Part shown: positions 7,464 through 16,309 of the stretch, one piece after another
How positions within the stretch are numbered: the stretch's first letter is position 1
Layout: each line of letters begins with the position of its first letter
NCBI GenBank assembly: GCA_036307305.1
Contig: JAXJXV010000004.1
Coordinates: 1-55,432, forward strand
Reading direction: 5' to 3'
From: SIG607 sp036307305
Lineage (GTDB): Bacteria; Bacillota; Clostridia; Oscillospirales; Acutalibacteraceae
DNA: 55,432 nt
The notes under the pieces: generated by a model
The model's database searches: none
Told to the model about the DNA's origin: nothing
Seen by the model: only the letters and a program-made list of their open reading frames with translations
Made by a program: the position numbers and the translations under genes

Positions 7464-7929
7464 AATTCAAGGTATAAATAGCAAGATTAAGATATGCCGC
7501 GAAGGTTACCCAGAGTATATAAGGAATCATAAGGATTCCTGCGGGTTTTGAAATCCTGTAGAATTTTATAGCCGTTATAATAATCAGTATCCAAAGGGCT
7601 ATAATCCAGATGAAAGCAAAGAGATACGCCTCTAAATTGAAGAAAATAATCGACCAAAAGAAGTTAAATATCAACTGCACTGCATATAAAGTTAGCGCAT
7701 TTTTTCGTTGCTGCGTTTTAGGTGAAACGAAAATCAGATAGGATGCAATACCCATAAGAATGAAAAGAACGGACCATACTATAGGAAAAAGTATTGCGGG
7801 TGGGGAAAGCGGCGGCTTGTTTATACTGTCAAAGCTTTCCATATTGCCTCTTGTAAGCAGAGCTGAAAGACCTCCTACTGCAAGAGGAATCAGTATGCTG
7901 ATAATCAGCTTTTTCAGATGTATTCTCAT
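7462..7929 (-). CDS. TspO/MBR family membrane protein (tryptophan-rich sensory protein type)
   Basis: A 155-residue, five-helix membrane protein of the TspO/peripheral benzodiazepine receptor family, which binds porphyrins and related ligands. The family signatures are visible: GGLSALLT after the first helix, INKPPLSPPAILFPIVWSVLF, then QLIFNFFWSIIFF. The ATG at 7929 is preferred; an ATG three codons upstream touches the AAGGAG. The physiological role in an anaerobe is not evident from the neighbourhood. A single gene, convergent with the helical-bundle gene. Confidence 0.9.
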   Translation of the reverse strand: MRIHLKKLIISILIPLAVGGLSALLTRGNMESFDSINKPPLSPPAILFPIVWSVLFILMGIASYLIFVSPKTQQRKNALTLYAVQLIFNFFWSIIFFNLEAYLFAFIWIIALWILIIITAIKFYRISKPAGILMIPYILWVTFAAYLNLAIYTLN

Positions 7930-7982
7930 AAAAATCATCTCCTTAACCTTAGTTTATGTTAAATAGCGATTTTTATGACAAT

Positions 7983-8017
7983 AAAAACCCTGATAGACTC
8001 TATTGAATCTATCAGGG
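7983..8017 (-). terminator. Terminator of the glycosidase-kinase-aldolase operon
   Basis: CCCTGATAGA (7988-7997) pairs with TCTATCAGGG (8008-8017). On the minus strand the stem is followed by a T run (7983-7987). It lies just past the aldolase stop. Confidence 0.85.
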
Positions 8018-8023
8018 CTTTTG

Positions 8024-8860
8024 TTATGCTTTGTTGTTTGAACCGAACAAGAGGATTTTTTCTTTAACTACTTCTTTGATTTTTGCAACCTTCAGGTCGC
8101 GAATCTCAAGATATGCAAGGTTTTTAGAAGTGCCTTCTTCCATAGCAGATATACCTGCAAGGCAAAGGTCGGTGAAGATATTAACCTTGGCAATACCCTC
8201 TCTTATTGTGTTTCTGAAGTCGTCATCGCTGAGACCTGAGCCGCCGTGAAGAACAAGAGGAGTGTCTACCGCGTTTCTGATTTCTTTAAGACGCTCTATG
8301 TCAAGACAGGGCTTTTCTTTGTAAGCGCCGTGGGCTGTGCCGATTGCAATAGCAAGGGCGTCAACACCTGTAGCATTGATAAAATCAATAGCTTCTTTGG
8401 GAGTTGTGTAGCTGTCGGTAACGGTGTTGTCACCTGTGTCAGCCTGACCAACGTGACCGATTTCACCTTCAACGGTAGCGCCGAAGCTGTGAGCGATTTT
8501 AACTATTTCAGCAGTATCCTTTATGTTCTGTTCTTCATCTCCTGCAGAACCGTCGAACATAATACTTGTAAAGCCAAGCTTTAATGCCTGCATACATCTG
8601 TCAAAGGTAAGACCGTGGTCGTAATGAACAACTACGGGAACGGTAGCTCTTTTAGCAGCAGCTACGATTGCGGGAGCTATAAGGTCAAGCTCACCTGAGG
8701 GAAGAAGCACTTCGGCTGTGCCTATGACAATCGGAGAGCGAAGCTCTTCTGCGGCTGCGATAGCGGCTTCAAGCATATCGGTATCGGTGGTGTTGAAAAG
8801 ACCTACGCCGTAATGTTCTTCCTGTGCTTTTTTTAGTACGTCATTAAGATTAGCTAACAT
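8024..8860 (-). CDS. Class II (zinc) ketose-bisphosphate aldolase
   Basis: A 278-residue TIM-barrel aldolase of the Fba/GatY/KbaY family, which cleaves a ketose 1,6-bisphosphate or a related phosphosugar to dihydroxyacetone phosphate and an aldehyde. Key positions are Asp81-His82 in HYDHG (catalytic Asp and zinc ligand), EGEIGHVG (about 131-138), His177 in GTAHG and His205 in HGGSG (zinc ligands). It is the third gene of an operon with a glycosidase and a PfkB kinase. This suggests a dedicated sugar route and not central glycolysis, so the substrate may be a tagatose- or fructose-type bisphosphate or a ketose 1-phosphate. Confidence 0.88.
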   Translation of the reverse strand: MLANLNDVLKKAQEEHYGVGLFNTTDTDMLEAAIAAAEELRSPIVIGTAEVLLPSGELDLIAPAIVAAAKRATVPVVVHYDHGLTFDRCMQALKLGFTSIMFDGSAGDEEQNIKDTAEIVKIAHSFGATVEGEIGHVGQADTGDNTVTDSYTTPKEAIDFINATGVDALAIAIGTAHGAYKEKPCLDIERLKEIRNAVDTPLVLHGGSGLSDDDFRNTIREGIAKVNIFTDLCLAGISAMEEGTSKNLAYLEIRDLKVAKIKEVVKEKILLFGSNNKA

Positions 8861-8873
8861 AATTTATCCCCTT

Positions 8874-9890
8874 TTATAGTTTTTTTCTTTTGTATTTAGA
8901 ACAAAATTCTTCAATACAGTCTTTGTTTATGATACTGTCGGTAGAGTTTTCGCAAAACAGATTACTTGCTGCAACGGCAGAAGCAAACTCCAAAGCTTTC
9001 TTATCTTCATATCCGTTGTAGAACGAATAAAGACAACCTGCGCAATATGCATCGCCCGCGCCTACGCTTCCCTTAATTTCTTCTTTTGGAATGTCAAGGG
9101 AGGGAACAACCGTAAATTCTCCTGTTTTTACATCCAAACAAAAACCTGCGGTTTTGCAGTGTATAACAACCTTGTCCTTAACGCCGCATTTAACCATAAA
9201 TTCCATTGTTTCGCGGATATTGTCTGTGAGAATGTTACCCTCGTCGTCATAAGGGGCAAGGTCGGTAAGCATACAGCATTCAACCTCGTTCATAATAGCA
9301 AAATTGCAATATTTTAAAACGGGTACGATTATATCCTTGTACTTGCCGGTGCTGTCGCTTACAACGTCAATAGAGGTTTTTATGCCCTTGTCCTGTATTT
9401 CCTTTAAGGTACGGGCAAGAACGCTCTCATAAAGGTCGTCCTTTTGCTCGAATTTATCAAGGAGGAAGATATAGCCTATGTGAAAAATATCACAGTCAAG
9501 GGAGTTTATATCAATATCCTCATAGCCAAACTCGGCGTTGGCACCTTTGGCGTGGAAAAAGGTTCTTTCGCCGGAGGGTTGACTCATAACGTCACAAAAG
9601 CTTGTGGTACTCGTATTGGAGATTTTTACTTTACTGCAGTCGATGCCGTGACGTAAAAGCTCGTCTTTAATAAAACTACCGTGTTCATCGGTGCCGATTT
9701 TACCAATAACCGAAACGGGAGTGAGACTGTCTATTTTTTTCAGGGATATAGCGGTATTGGGAACACATCCGCCTACCGCTTTTTTAACGTCCGTAATATA
9801 AGCCATCATACCGCTTTTTGGGTAACAATCGGTGGTTTTTACCACATCGGCAATAAAGCTTCCTGCAATAGTTATATTTTTTTTGCTCAT
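8874..9890 (-). CDS. PfkB-family carbohydrate kinase
   Basis: A 338-residue ribokinase-superfamily sugar kinase. It shows the N-terminal glycine pair (AVGGCVPNTA, about 38-47), the magnesium/phosphate NxxE motif (NEVE, 201-204) and the C-terminal signature GSVGAGDAYCAG with catalytic Asp280. It should phosphorylate a sugar or sugar phosphate with ATP in the cytoplasm. It lies between the glycosidase (9-bp gap) and the aldolase (13-bp gap), so its product is probably the aldolase substrate. The exact sugar cannot be read from sequence. Confidence 0.9.
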   Translation of the reverse strand: MSKKNITIAGSFIADVVKTTDCYPKSGMMAYITDVKKAVGGCVPNTAISLKKIDSLTPVSVIGKIGTDEHGSFIKDELLRHGIDCSKVKISNTSTTSFCDVMSQPSGERTFFHAKGANAEFGYEDIDINSLDCDIFHIGYIFLLDKFEQKDDLYESVLARTLKEIQDKGIKTSIDVVSDSTGKYKDIIVPVLKYCNFAIMNEVECCMLTDLAPYDDEGNILTDNIRETMEFMVKCGVKDKVVIHCKTAGFCLDVKTGEFTVVPSLDIPKEEIKGSVGAGDAYCAGCLYSFYNGYEDKKALEFASAVAASNLFCENSTDSIINKDCIEEFCSKYKRKKL

Positions 9891-9899
9891 ATAGACACC

Positions 9900-11756
9900 T
9901 TACTGTTTGTCAATATAGTAAATAGCACAGTCGCACTTACCGATTTCTTCGGCGTTGCCTCGAATAGCGGTAAGCTTGTAGCCGTCCTTAAGGGTGAAGT
10001 CACATTTCTGTGTCTTATCAGAATAGTTAAGAGCGAAAGCAACATATCTGTCACCGTCTTTGTGGAGAGCAGTACAAATCTGTGGATTGTTGGAATAGAA
10101 TACCTTTTTGCTAAGTACGTCCTGTCCAACGAGATTGTAAATTTTGTAGAAAAGGGTATCGTTGTAAGCGTTGGCAACGTCGAGAAGACTTGCTTCAAGA
10201 GGCATATTGAGGAAATAAACGTAACCTTTACCGTATTTATAACGGGAAAGAACGATGTTTCCTTCTTCGTTTTCTGCAAGTACCTCGGCGCCGATGGACT
10301 CTAAACGAACTTCCTTTGTTTCGTGGTAGGTTATATCGCCAAAGCTGAATTTAGCGGTGTGGTATTTCTTGCTCTTTATAATACCGTTTGAGCGAAGTCC
10401 CGTAGTTTCCTCAAATTCGGAAAGGTGACCGCCGTTAAAGGAAATGAGCATGGAAGCGCCTTCTTTTTCTACCTTTTCACGCATACCCCACCAGATTCTC
10501 TGATGCATAACAGACCAACCCATAATACAGGGAACTATGTAAAGAGGACTGTCTTTCAGAGGCTCGCCGCTAACGGCAAAGGACATATCAAGACCTGCCT
10601 GTTTACATAAGGTGTAGCTTGAAAGACCGTATTTAACCTTATCCGTTGAGTCGGTAAGCAGAATTATACCGTCGGTTTCTCTTTTGTTAAGCTTCTGGAA
10701 AGGCAGATTTGCAATAAAGTCCTGCGCCTTTTTGATTTCCTTTCCAACAGGCTTTGGAGTGTTGTCGCAGTTGAGCATACCTAAATCTCTTTCCATCATA
10801 CACCATGGATAAGGAGGATTCTCAAGGTCAACGTGATTCATACCGCACCACCAGAAATATCCCGGCATATCGTGTGCAAGGGCAGAAAAAATGTTTATTC
10901 TTACAAAGTCGGCAGCGAATTCTTCGTTACCCAAGAGGTCTGAAAAGGTACCCTGTTCCTGAACAATACATGGACGCTTAGAAATATCGGAATAAAGAAC
11001 AGACTGCGCTGTGGGGTAAATGGTAGCGCGCATATTGTTGATAACGTCAATATCGTTATTTACAGAAGGAGAAACGTAAGGGTGTGTGCATATATAATCG
11101 GTAAGCTCACCCTGGTCCTGTAAGTTCCAGTTGCCGAAGGTATCGGCGCTAAGTCCGTGCATACCGCTGGAAACGGGACGGCTGGGGTCAGCGCATCTGA
11201 TAGCGTCGCTAACGAGAGCAGTCCATACGTAAGCCTGATAACGATTATCTGCAATGCCAAGACAGTTACATTCGTTGCCTAAATCCCACATAACGATGTT
11301 TTTGCAGTCCTTTATGCCTTCCACGAAGCCTTTTATGAATTTGCGCATCCACATCATAACCTCAGGGTTGTTGATGGGATTCTTGTCCTCAAGTGCGGGT
11401 GGAACGAACTGTCTTCCGCTCATCCAGCCTGTTACAACGGCAACGCAAAGCTTAATGCCGTATTTGTCACAGATGTTTGCAAAGGTTCTGAAGTTTTCCA
11501 TCTGTTCTTCTTTTATTCCGTAGTAATCGTCGATGGGCTGCTCGTTTTCATCAACGTAGCATTTAAGATTACCTGCCCACTCACGAAGCTTGTATACAGG
11601 CTGAAAATCTCTCCAGTTTGGGAAAACACGCATAAACTTGATACCGTTTTCGCTAAGCGCTTTAACGTCGCTTTCGATAACGTTGGCGTCAAAGTATTTC
11701 CACATATCTGTGCCGTGCTTACTGTCCCAATAATTACATCCCAACATAAAATCCAT
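9900..11756 (-). CDS. Clan GH-A glycoside hydrolase (GH5/GH42-like), cytoplasmic
   Basis: 618 residues. The N-terminal TIM barrel (about 1-350) carries the clan GH-A pair: acid/base Glu162 in MWDLGNECN and nucleophile Glu267 in CIVQEQGTFS. Residues about 370-500 resemble the flavodoxin-like trimerisation domain of GH42 beta-galactosidases, and a small beta domain closes the protein. With no signal peptide it should act on imported oligosaccharides or glycosides. It starts at 11756 after GGAGGG and is first gene of the operon with kinase and aldolase. I cannot assign the exact GH family or sugar specificity. Confidence 0.8.
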   Translation of the reverse strand: MDFMLGCNYWDSKHGTDMWKYFDANVIESDVKALSENGIKFMRVFPNWRDFQPVYKLREWAGNLKCYVDENEQPIDDYYGIKEEQMENFRTFANICDKYGIKLCVAVVTGWMSGRQFVPPALEDKNPINNPEVMMWMRKFIKGFVEGIKDCKNIVMWDLGNECNCLGIADNRYQAYVWTALVSDAIRCADPSRPVSSGMHGLSADTFGNWNLQDQGELTDYICTHPYVSPSVNNDIDVINNMRATIYPTAQSVLYSDISKRPCIVQEQGTFSDLLGNEEFAADFVRINIFSALAHDMPGYFWWCGMNHVDLENPPYPWCMMERDLGMLNCDNTPKPVGKEIKKAQDFIANLPFQKLNKRETDGIILLTDSTDKVKYGLSSYTLCKQAGLDMSFAVSGEPLKDSPLYIVPCIMGWSVMHQRIWWGMREKVEKEGASMLISFNGGHLSEFEETTGLRSNGIIKSKKYHTAKFSFGDITYHETKEVRLESIGAEVLAENEEGNIVLSRYKYGKGYVYFLNMPLEASLLDVANAYNDTLFYKIYNLVGQDVLSKKVFYSNNPQICTALHKDGDRYVAFALNYSDKTQKCDFTLKDGYKLTAIRGNAEEIGKCDCAIYYIDKQ

Positions 11757-11787
11757 AATAATACCCTCCAGTATTAATTTTATATGT

Positions 11788-11804
11788 CAGTTAAATAATA
11801 ACTG
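11788..11804. promoter_or_regulatory. Inverted repeat upstream of the glycosidase operon
   Basis: CAGTTA-AATAA-TAACTG, a 6-5-6 inverted repeat about 32 bp before the glycosidase start, in the leader region. A possible operator, but no regulator can be assigned. Confidence 0.3.
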
Positions 11805-11877
11805 TATTTAGTATTTTATTATAGTAAAGATAGTCTTTAAAAATAGAAAAAACTTCCCTCAAAGAGAGAAGATTTTC

Positions 11878-11906
11878 TTGTAAAACAAAACGAAGTGTGA
11901 TAATAT
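11878..11906 (+). promoter_or_regulatory. Promoter of the second PocR-AraC gene
   Basis: TTGTAA (11878-11883), 17 bp, TAATAT (11901-11906), 15 bp before the start codon region. Confidence 0.55.
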
Positions 11907-11921
11907 AAAAAAGGTGATATT

Positions 11922-12764
11922 ATGTTTATAAACTTCAATAAAGAAAAACTGGATGAATTACTTATGGATTTTCATAGCCTTACGGGACTTGCTACTTCTG
12001 TGTGGGATGCGCAAATGAATCTTATAAGCTTTCAGCCAAGAGATATGTGTACCTTTTGTACCCTTATAAAAACTACCGATGAGGGCAGAAAAAGATGCAG
12101 AGAAAGTGATAAGGCGGTATGTATGAAATCGGCAAAAACGCTTAAAACGGTGACACACCGCTGCCACGCAGGTCTTGCTGATACGGCTGTACCCATAAAA
12201 TACAAGGACGAGATAATGGGCTTCGTGGTCTGCGGTCAGGTGGTGGAAGAATCTGCGCAGGATATACAAGTTAAAATTGAAGAACTGAGCCGTCAACTTA
12301 AAATAGATAGGGAAGAACTGCAAATAGCGCACAGTCAGCTTCTTCGTTTTGATAAAAGTAAACTGATATCTGCCGCAAATATCCTTGAAAATATAGCAGA
12401 GCATCTGTGGCTATCGGAATATATAGATGTTGGATATAATACAATCGCTTCTCAATTAGACGATTATATCAGGGAAAATCTTAGTGACGACCTTTCTGTA
12501 AACGGCTTGTGCAGACGGTTTGGGATTTCAAAAAACCGCCTTTATGAAATATCTCGAAAATGGTTCAAAAAAAGCGTTCTTGAATATATAACCTCTGTGA
12601 GAATAGAGGAGGCAAAAAAGCTGTTGACTACAACCGATTTGCCTATTAATCAGATAAGCGCTATGGTGGGAATAAAGGATTATAATTATTTTACCAAGGT
12701 TTTTAAAGCCTATATGGGTACACCGCCTTTAAAATACAGAAAAAGCTTTCCTTTTTCACTATAA
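11922..12764 (+). CDS. AraC-family regulator with N-terminal PocR sensory domain
   Basis: 280 residues. The N-terminal PocR domain (about 1-165) shows the spaced cysteines MCTFC, KRC, CMKSAK and RCHAGLADTAVPI, closer to the family consensus than the regulator at 5265. The C-terminal AraC DNA-binding domain (about 175-280) has NGLCRRFGISKNRLYEISRKW and QISAMVGIKDYNYFTKVFK and ends PPLKYRK. It is divergent from the glycosidase-kinase-aldolase operon, with 165 bp between, and most likely activates that operon when its small ligand, perhaps a sugar breakdown product, is present. Confidence 0.92.
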   Translation: MFINFNKEKLDELLMDFHSLTGLATSVWDAQMNLISFQPRDMCTFCTLIKTTDEGRKRCRESDKAVCMKSAKTLKTVTHRCHAGLADTAVPIKYKDEIMGFVVCGQVVEESAQDIQVKIEELSRQLKIDREELQIAHSQLLRFDKSKLISAANILENIAEHLWLSEYIDVGYNTIASQLDDYIRENLSDDLSVNGLCRRFGISKNRLYEISRKWFKKSVLEYITSVRIEEAKKLLTTTDLPINQISAMVGIKDYNYFTKVFKAYMGTPPLKYRKSFPFSL

Positions 12765-12766
12765 AA

Positions 12767-12810
12767 AACACCCGAAAAAGAGTTTTAATTTCTCTTCTTC
12801 GGGTGTTTTT
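12767..12810. terminator. Bidirectional terminator between PocR-AraC gene and glnN
   Basis: AACACCCGAA pairs with TTCGGGTGTT, around an inner partly paired AAAGAG/CTCTT segment, with A and T runs outside. It lies between convergent stops. Confidence 0.85.
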
Positions 12811-14895
12811 TTATACACTGTAAAGCAGGTCGCAATAGTTGGGATAAGGCCACTCGTTTTCATCAACCAGTGTTTCGGCTGTGTCAACACTGTTTCTCAT
12901 AGAGTTCATAATTGGAATGATATTGTCTCTGTAAGCCTTTGCTTTCTGTAGAATACAGCTGTTGCTTTCGGCAGTTTTAATAGCATCCTCAAGCTTCAGG
13001 GCATCGCTGTAAATGCTGTCGCAAAGCTCTGAAATTTTCTCCGCTACGCTTCTTTCGTAAGAAGCCTTCATTCCTGCGCCCTCTTTAGCCGTAAGATTAA
13101 GACACAGGTCAGCGCTTACCTTGCTGAGTACGGGGAGAATCTGTTCTTTTGCCATACGGATGGCGGTAAGACCTTCAATATGAAGACTCTTGTTGTATCT
13201 TTCAATGTTAATAGATTCTCTTGATTTCAGCTCTGCTTCGGAATAAACGTTGTACTTTTTGAAAAGCTCAATATTTTTTTCGTCGGTGTAGTAGGGAAGG
13301 GCAGAAACGGTATCGGCAAGATTTAACAGTCCGCGTTTTTCCGCTTCCTCCTGCCATTGCTCAGAATAACCGTCGCCGTTGAATATTATGCGCTTGTGAG
13401 CAGTGTAGGTTTCACGGATAATGGCGTGAACCTCGCTGTCGAAGTCCTTTGCTTTTTCAAGACGCTCGGAAAAGCTGTCAAAGGCTTCGCAGACAATGGT
13501 GTTAAGAATTGTGTTTACACCAGCGATTGACATAGGAGCGCCAAGCATACGGAATTCAAACTTGTTACCTGTAAAGGCAAATGGAGAGGTACGGTTGCGG
13601 TCGGTGGTGGCTTTTCTTATAGAGGGAAGAGTCTTTACACCGAAGTCCATTTTTTCTCTTGCTTTTTGAGTATACTCCGTATCGCTTTCGATAGAATCAA
13701 GTATACCTGTAAGCTCGTCCCCAAGGAACATAGAAACAATAGCGGGAGGAGCTTCCTGTCCGCCGAGTCTGTGGTCGTTTCCTGCAGAAGCAACAGACAG
13801 ACGGAGTAAATCCTGATGTGAGTCAACCGCCTTGATAACAGCACAGAGTATGAGTAAAAACTGCATATTCTCGTATGGTGTTTTGCCTGGATTTAAAAGG
13901 TTTACGCCTGTATCGGTGGAAAGTGACCAGTTATTGTGCTTACCGCTGCCGTTAAGTTTGCCGAAGGGCTTTTCGTGAAGCAGACAAACAAGACCGTGCT
14001 TTTCAGCAACCTTTTTAAGAATTTCCATAGTAAGCTGATTGTGGTCGGTGGAAATGTTTACGGTTGTGAAAACGGGCGCCATTTCGTGCTGTGAGGGAGC
14101 TACCTCGTTGTGCTTTGTTTTTGAGGGTATGCCCAGCATCCAAAGCTCCTTGTCAAGCTCCTTCATAAAAGCGGAAACACGGGGGCGGATAACGCCGTAA
14201 TAATGGTCGCCAAGCTCCTGTCCCTTAGGGGCGGGAGCGCCGAAAAGCGTTCTTCCGCAGAATCTTAAATCCTCGCGCTTGTCATAAAGCTTTTTATCAA
14301 CAAGGAAATATTCCTGCTCAGCACCAACAGTTGGCTTAACCGATTTAACGTCAATATTACCGAAAAGACGTATAAGTCGCAGAGTTGAATCGTTAAGGGC
14401 TTGCATAGAACGAACAAGGGGTGTTTTTTTGTCAAGAGCGTGTCCGCCGTGAGAATAAAAGGCGGTAGGAATACAGAGAGAGCCGTCCTTAACAAATGCA
14501 TACGAGGTGGGGTCCCAAGCGGTATAGCCTCTTGCTTCAAAGGTAGCTCTAAGTCCGCCCGTTGGGAAGGAGGAACCGTCTGCTTCGCCTTTAATAAGCT
14601 CTTTGCCCGAAAACTCAAGTATAACCTGTCCGTCGTCGGTAGGTGTTATAAAGCTGTCGTGTTTTTCAGCCGTAATACCCGTCATAGGCTGGAACCAATG
14701 TGTAAAATGGGTTGCGCCCTTTTCCACTGCCCAATCCTTCATAGCCTGAGCGACGATACCTGCAATAGAGGGGTCAAGGGTTTTGCCCTGCTTTATGGTC
14801 TTTTTCAATGCCTTGTAGGTGTCCTCAGGAAGATACTCCTTCATAACCGTGTCATTGAAAACGTTACAGCCAAAATAATCGGTTATCTTTTCCAT
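12811..14895 (-). CDS. glnN: Glutamine synthetase, type III
   Basis: 694 residues, the usual size of GSIII. This cytoplasmic enzyme makes glutamine from glutamate, ammonia and ATP. Diagnostic segments include THWFQPMTGITAEKHDSF, FPTGGLRATFEARGYTAWDP, GAEQEYFLVD, the metal/ammonia-site region KHNEVAPSQHEMAPVF, and KLNGSGKHNNWSLST. The type III enzyme is common in Bacteroides, cyanobacteria and gut Clostridia. It is a single gene with a consensus promoter; the leader is short, and no glutamine riboswitch is visible. Confidence 0.97.
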   Translation of the reverse strand: MEKITDYFGCNVFNDTVMKEYLPEDTYKALKKTIKQGKTLDPSIAGIVAQAMKDWAVEKGATHFTHWFQPMTGITAEKHDSFITPTDDGQVILEFSGKELIKGEADGSSFPTGGLRATFEARGYTAWDPTSYAFVKDGSLCIPTAFYSHGGHALDKKTPLVRSMQALNDSTLRLIRLFGNIDVKSVKPTVGAEQEYFLVDKKLYDKREDLRFCGRTLFGAPAPKGQELGDHYYGVIRPRVSAFMKELDKELWMLGIPSKTKHNEVAPSQHEMAPVFTTVNISTDHNQLTMEILKKVAEKHGLVCLLHEKPFGKLNGSGKHNNWSLSTDTGVNLLNPGKTPYENMQFLLILCAVIKAVDSHQDLLRLSVASAGNDHRLGGQEAPPAIVSMFLGDELTGILDSIESDTEYTQKAREKMDFGVKTLPSIRKATTDRNRTSPFAFTGNKFEFRMLGAPMSIAGVNTILNTIVCEAFDSFSERLEKAKDFDSEVHAIIRETYTAHKRIIFNGDGYSEQWQEEAEKRGLLNLADTVSALPYYTDEKNIELFKKYNVYSEAELKSRESINIERYNKSLHIEGLTAIRMAKEQILPVLSKVSADLCLNLTAKEGAGMKASYERSVAEKISELCDSIYSDALKLEDAIKTAESNSCILQKAKAYRDNIIPIMNSMRNSVDTAETLVDENEWPYPNYCDLLYSV

Positions 14896-14927
14896 AAAAT
14901 AACTCCTTAGATTCTATAATCCCTTAC

Positions 14928-14956
14928 ATTATATATTATGGTCGTTTATTTGTCAA
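14928..14956 (-). promoter_or_regulatory. Promoter of glnN
   Basis: Minus strand: TTGACA (14951-14956), exactly 17 bp, TATAAT (14928-14933), 33 bp before the glnN start. Confidence 0.88.
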
Positions 14957-14958
14957 AT

Positions 14959-14987
14959 TAAAAAGGGACTAATCAGTCCCTTTTTTT
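14959..14987 (-). terminator. Terminator overlapping the end of the lipoprotein gene
   Basis: AAAGGGACT/AGTCCCTTT with a 4-nt loop. The stem includes the last codons and the TAG stop of the upstream lipoprotein gene and is followed by a T run on the minus strand. Confidence 0.75.
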
Positions 14988-16303
14988 AAAATATTATTAA
15001 GTTTGTCCATTACTTTGCTTATAAAGTCTTTTTTCTCGTAATCTTCAAAGTAAAATATACAGCTTCTTGACGGGAAAGCAAGGGAAGTGAGCTTGAATTT
15101 TATGTCACCCGTCAGCTCAATGCATTGATTTTGTATTTCCACCACGTAGGCTTCGTAATTTTCCTTGAAATCCTTTGCTGCTTCTTCACTTTCAAACATA
15201 AACTCAGCCTGATGCTGTTTGCTGTTGTAAGCGTTAACGATGCTCTGAGCAATCTTTTTGGTTGCGTTTTGACCGATTAAAAGCCCGTTTTTGTAAAAAT
15301 AACTGAAATGGGTGCTGTCGGCTGTAGGAATACTGAAATTAAAGGAATTGCCTTGGGATACCAAAGCAGAGTCGGCTTTTTTATAGGTTACGTCAATATC
15401 GTGGTCTATCCGTATGTAACGCTCGGTGGTGTTGAAATATGTGTGAAGCGGTGTTTTTCTCAGGTCGTCCCAAGTAACGTCAACGTGATACCACTCAGAG
15501 TCGAGGTAAACCATATTCCATATATGGCCTACTCCCTTAGAGTCCCCTGTTATAAGAATACACTTTATACCCGCATATCTGCATAACAGCTTAAAGGCTC
15601 TTGCATAGCCCTCGCAGACTGCTCTTCCGTTAACCAGAGCGCCGTATGCCGTATAAATATTATCCTTACCGCCGAATTCAAATTCGCTGTCATAGGTTAC
15701 CATTTTGCAAAGAGTGTCGTGGATGATAAGCTCTTTTTCAAAATTGCTCTCTGCATCCGCAGTTTTTTCAATGACCCGCTGTATGCTGTCATAAAAATAT
15801 TCTTTTTCTTCTTCCACCTGTTCCTTTGTGTAGCCGAAGCCGTCCTCCACGTCGTTCTTTTTAAAAGCCAGTGATGCTTTGCCGTTGTTGACGTTGAGAT
15901 AATAGGAAACGGGCATCCAGAAATATTCGGGAAAATCGTTGGAAACGGCGCGGTAAGCACAGGCGACGCTGTAGGAAGCGTTACTGCCGAGATATCCAAG
16001 GTCTATCCAGCCTACCGTTAAATCTCTCACCATATTAAGTATTATGCGGTATATCCGCTTGTCTGCTTCGTCAAGGAAATTATACGACCATACAAAGCTT
16101 AGCTCTTCCTCTGTTAGCTGAGCTTCGCTGCCCTTGACGGCTTCAACGGTTTTGTCCGAAACAATAGGCTCGACAACGGTCATAGACTCTTTGTTAACGG
16201 GAGATTCTTTATCGGCTTTTTCGGTTTTTCCAAAAGTACAGCCCGAAATAAAAAGCATACAGAAAACCAGAGTAAAGGATATAAAGGCTTTAAAACGGTT
16301 CAA
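14969..16303 (-). CDS. Transglutaminase-fold lipoprotein
   Basis: 444 residues. A signal peptide ends in the lipobox FISGC (lipidated Cys near residue 22), so the protein is tethered outside the membrane. A transglutaminase-like papain-fold core spans about 180-320: Cys in GRAVCEGYARAFKLLC, His in GDSKGVGHIWNMVYL, and Asp in WYHVDVTWDD. Such domains act as peptidases or amidases on the surface; the true reaction here is unknown. It lies 6 bp after the LCP-like gene, in the same operon. Confidence 0.8.
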   Translation of the reverse strand: MNRFKAFISFTLVFCMLFISGCTFGKTEKADKESPVNKESMTVVEPIVSDKTVEAVKGSEAQLTEEELSFVWSYNFLDEADKRIYRIILNMVRDLTVGWIDLGYLGSNASYSVACAYRAVSNDFPEYFWMPVSYYLNVNNGKASLAFKKNDVEDGFGYTKEQVEEEKEYFYDSIQRVIEKTADAESNFEKELIIHDTLCKMVTYDSEFEFGGKDNIYTAYGALVNGRAVCEGYARAFKLLCRYAGIKCILITGDSKGVGHIWNMVYLDSEWYHVDVTWDDLRKTPLHTYFNTTERYIRIDHDIDVTYKKADSALVSQGNSFNFSIPTADSTHFSYFYKNGLLIGQNATKKIAQSIVNAYNSKQHQAEFMFESEEAAKDFKENYEAYVVEIQNQCIELTGDIKFKLTSLAFPSRSCIFYFEDYEKKDFISKVMDKLNNILKKGTD

Positions 16304-16309
16304 AAAATC

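Noticed and set aside
14896..14968. Glutamine riboswitch before glnN
   Set aside because: Only about 30 bases lie between the promoter and the start codon, too short for the aptamer.
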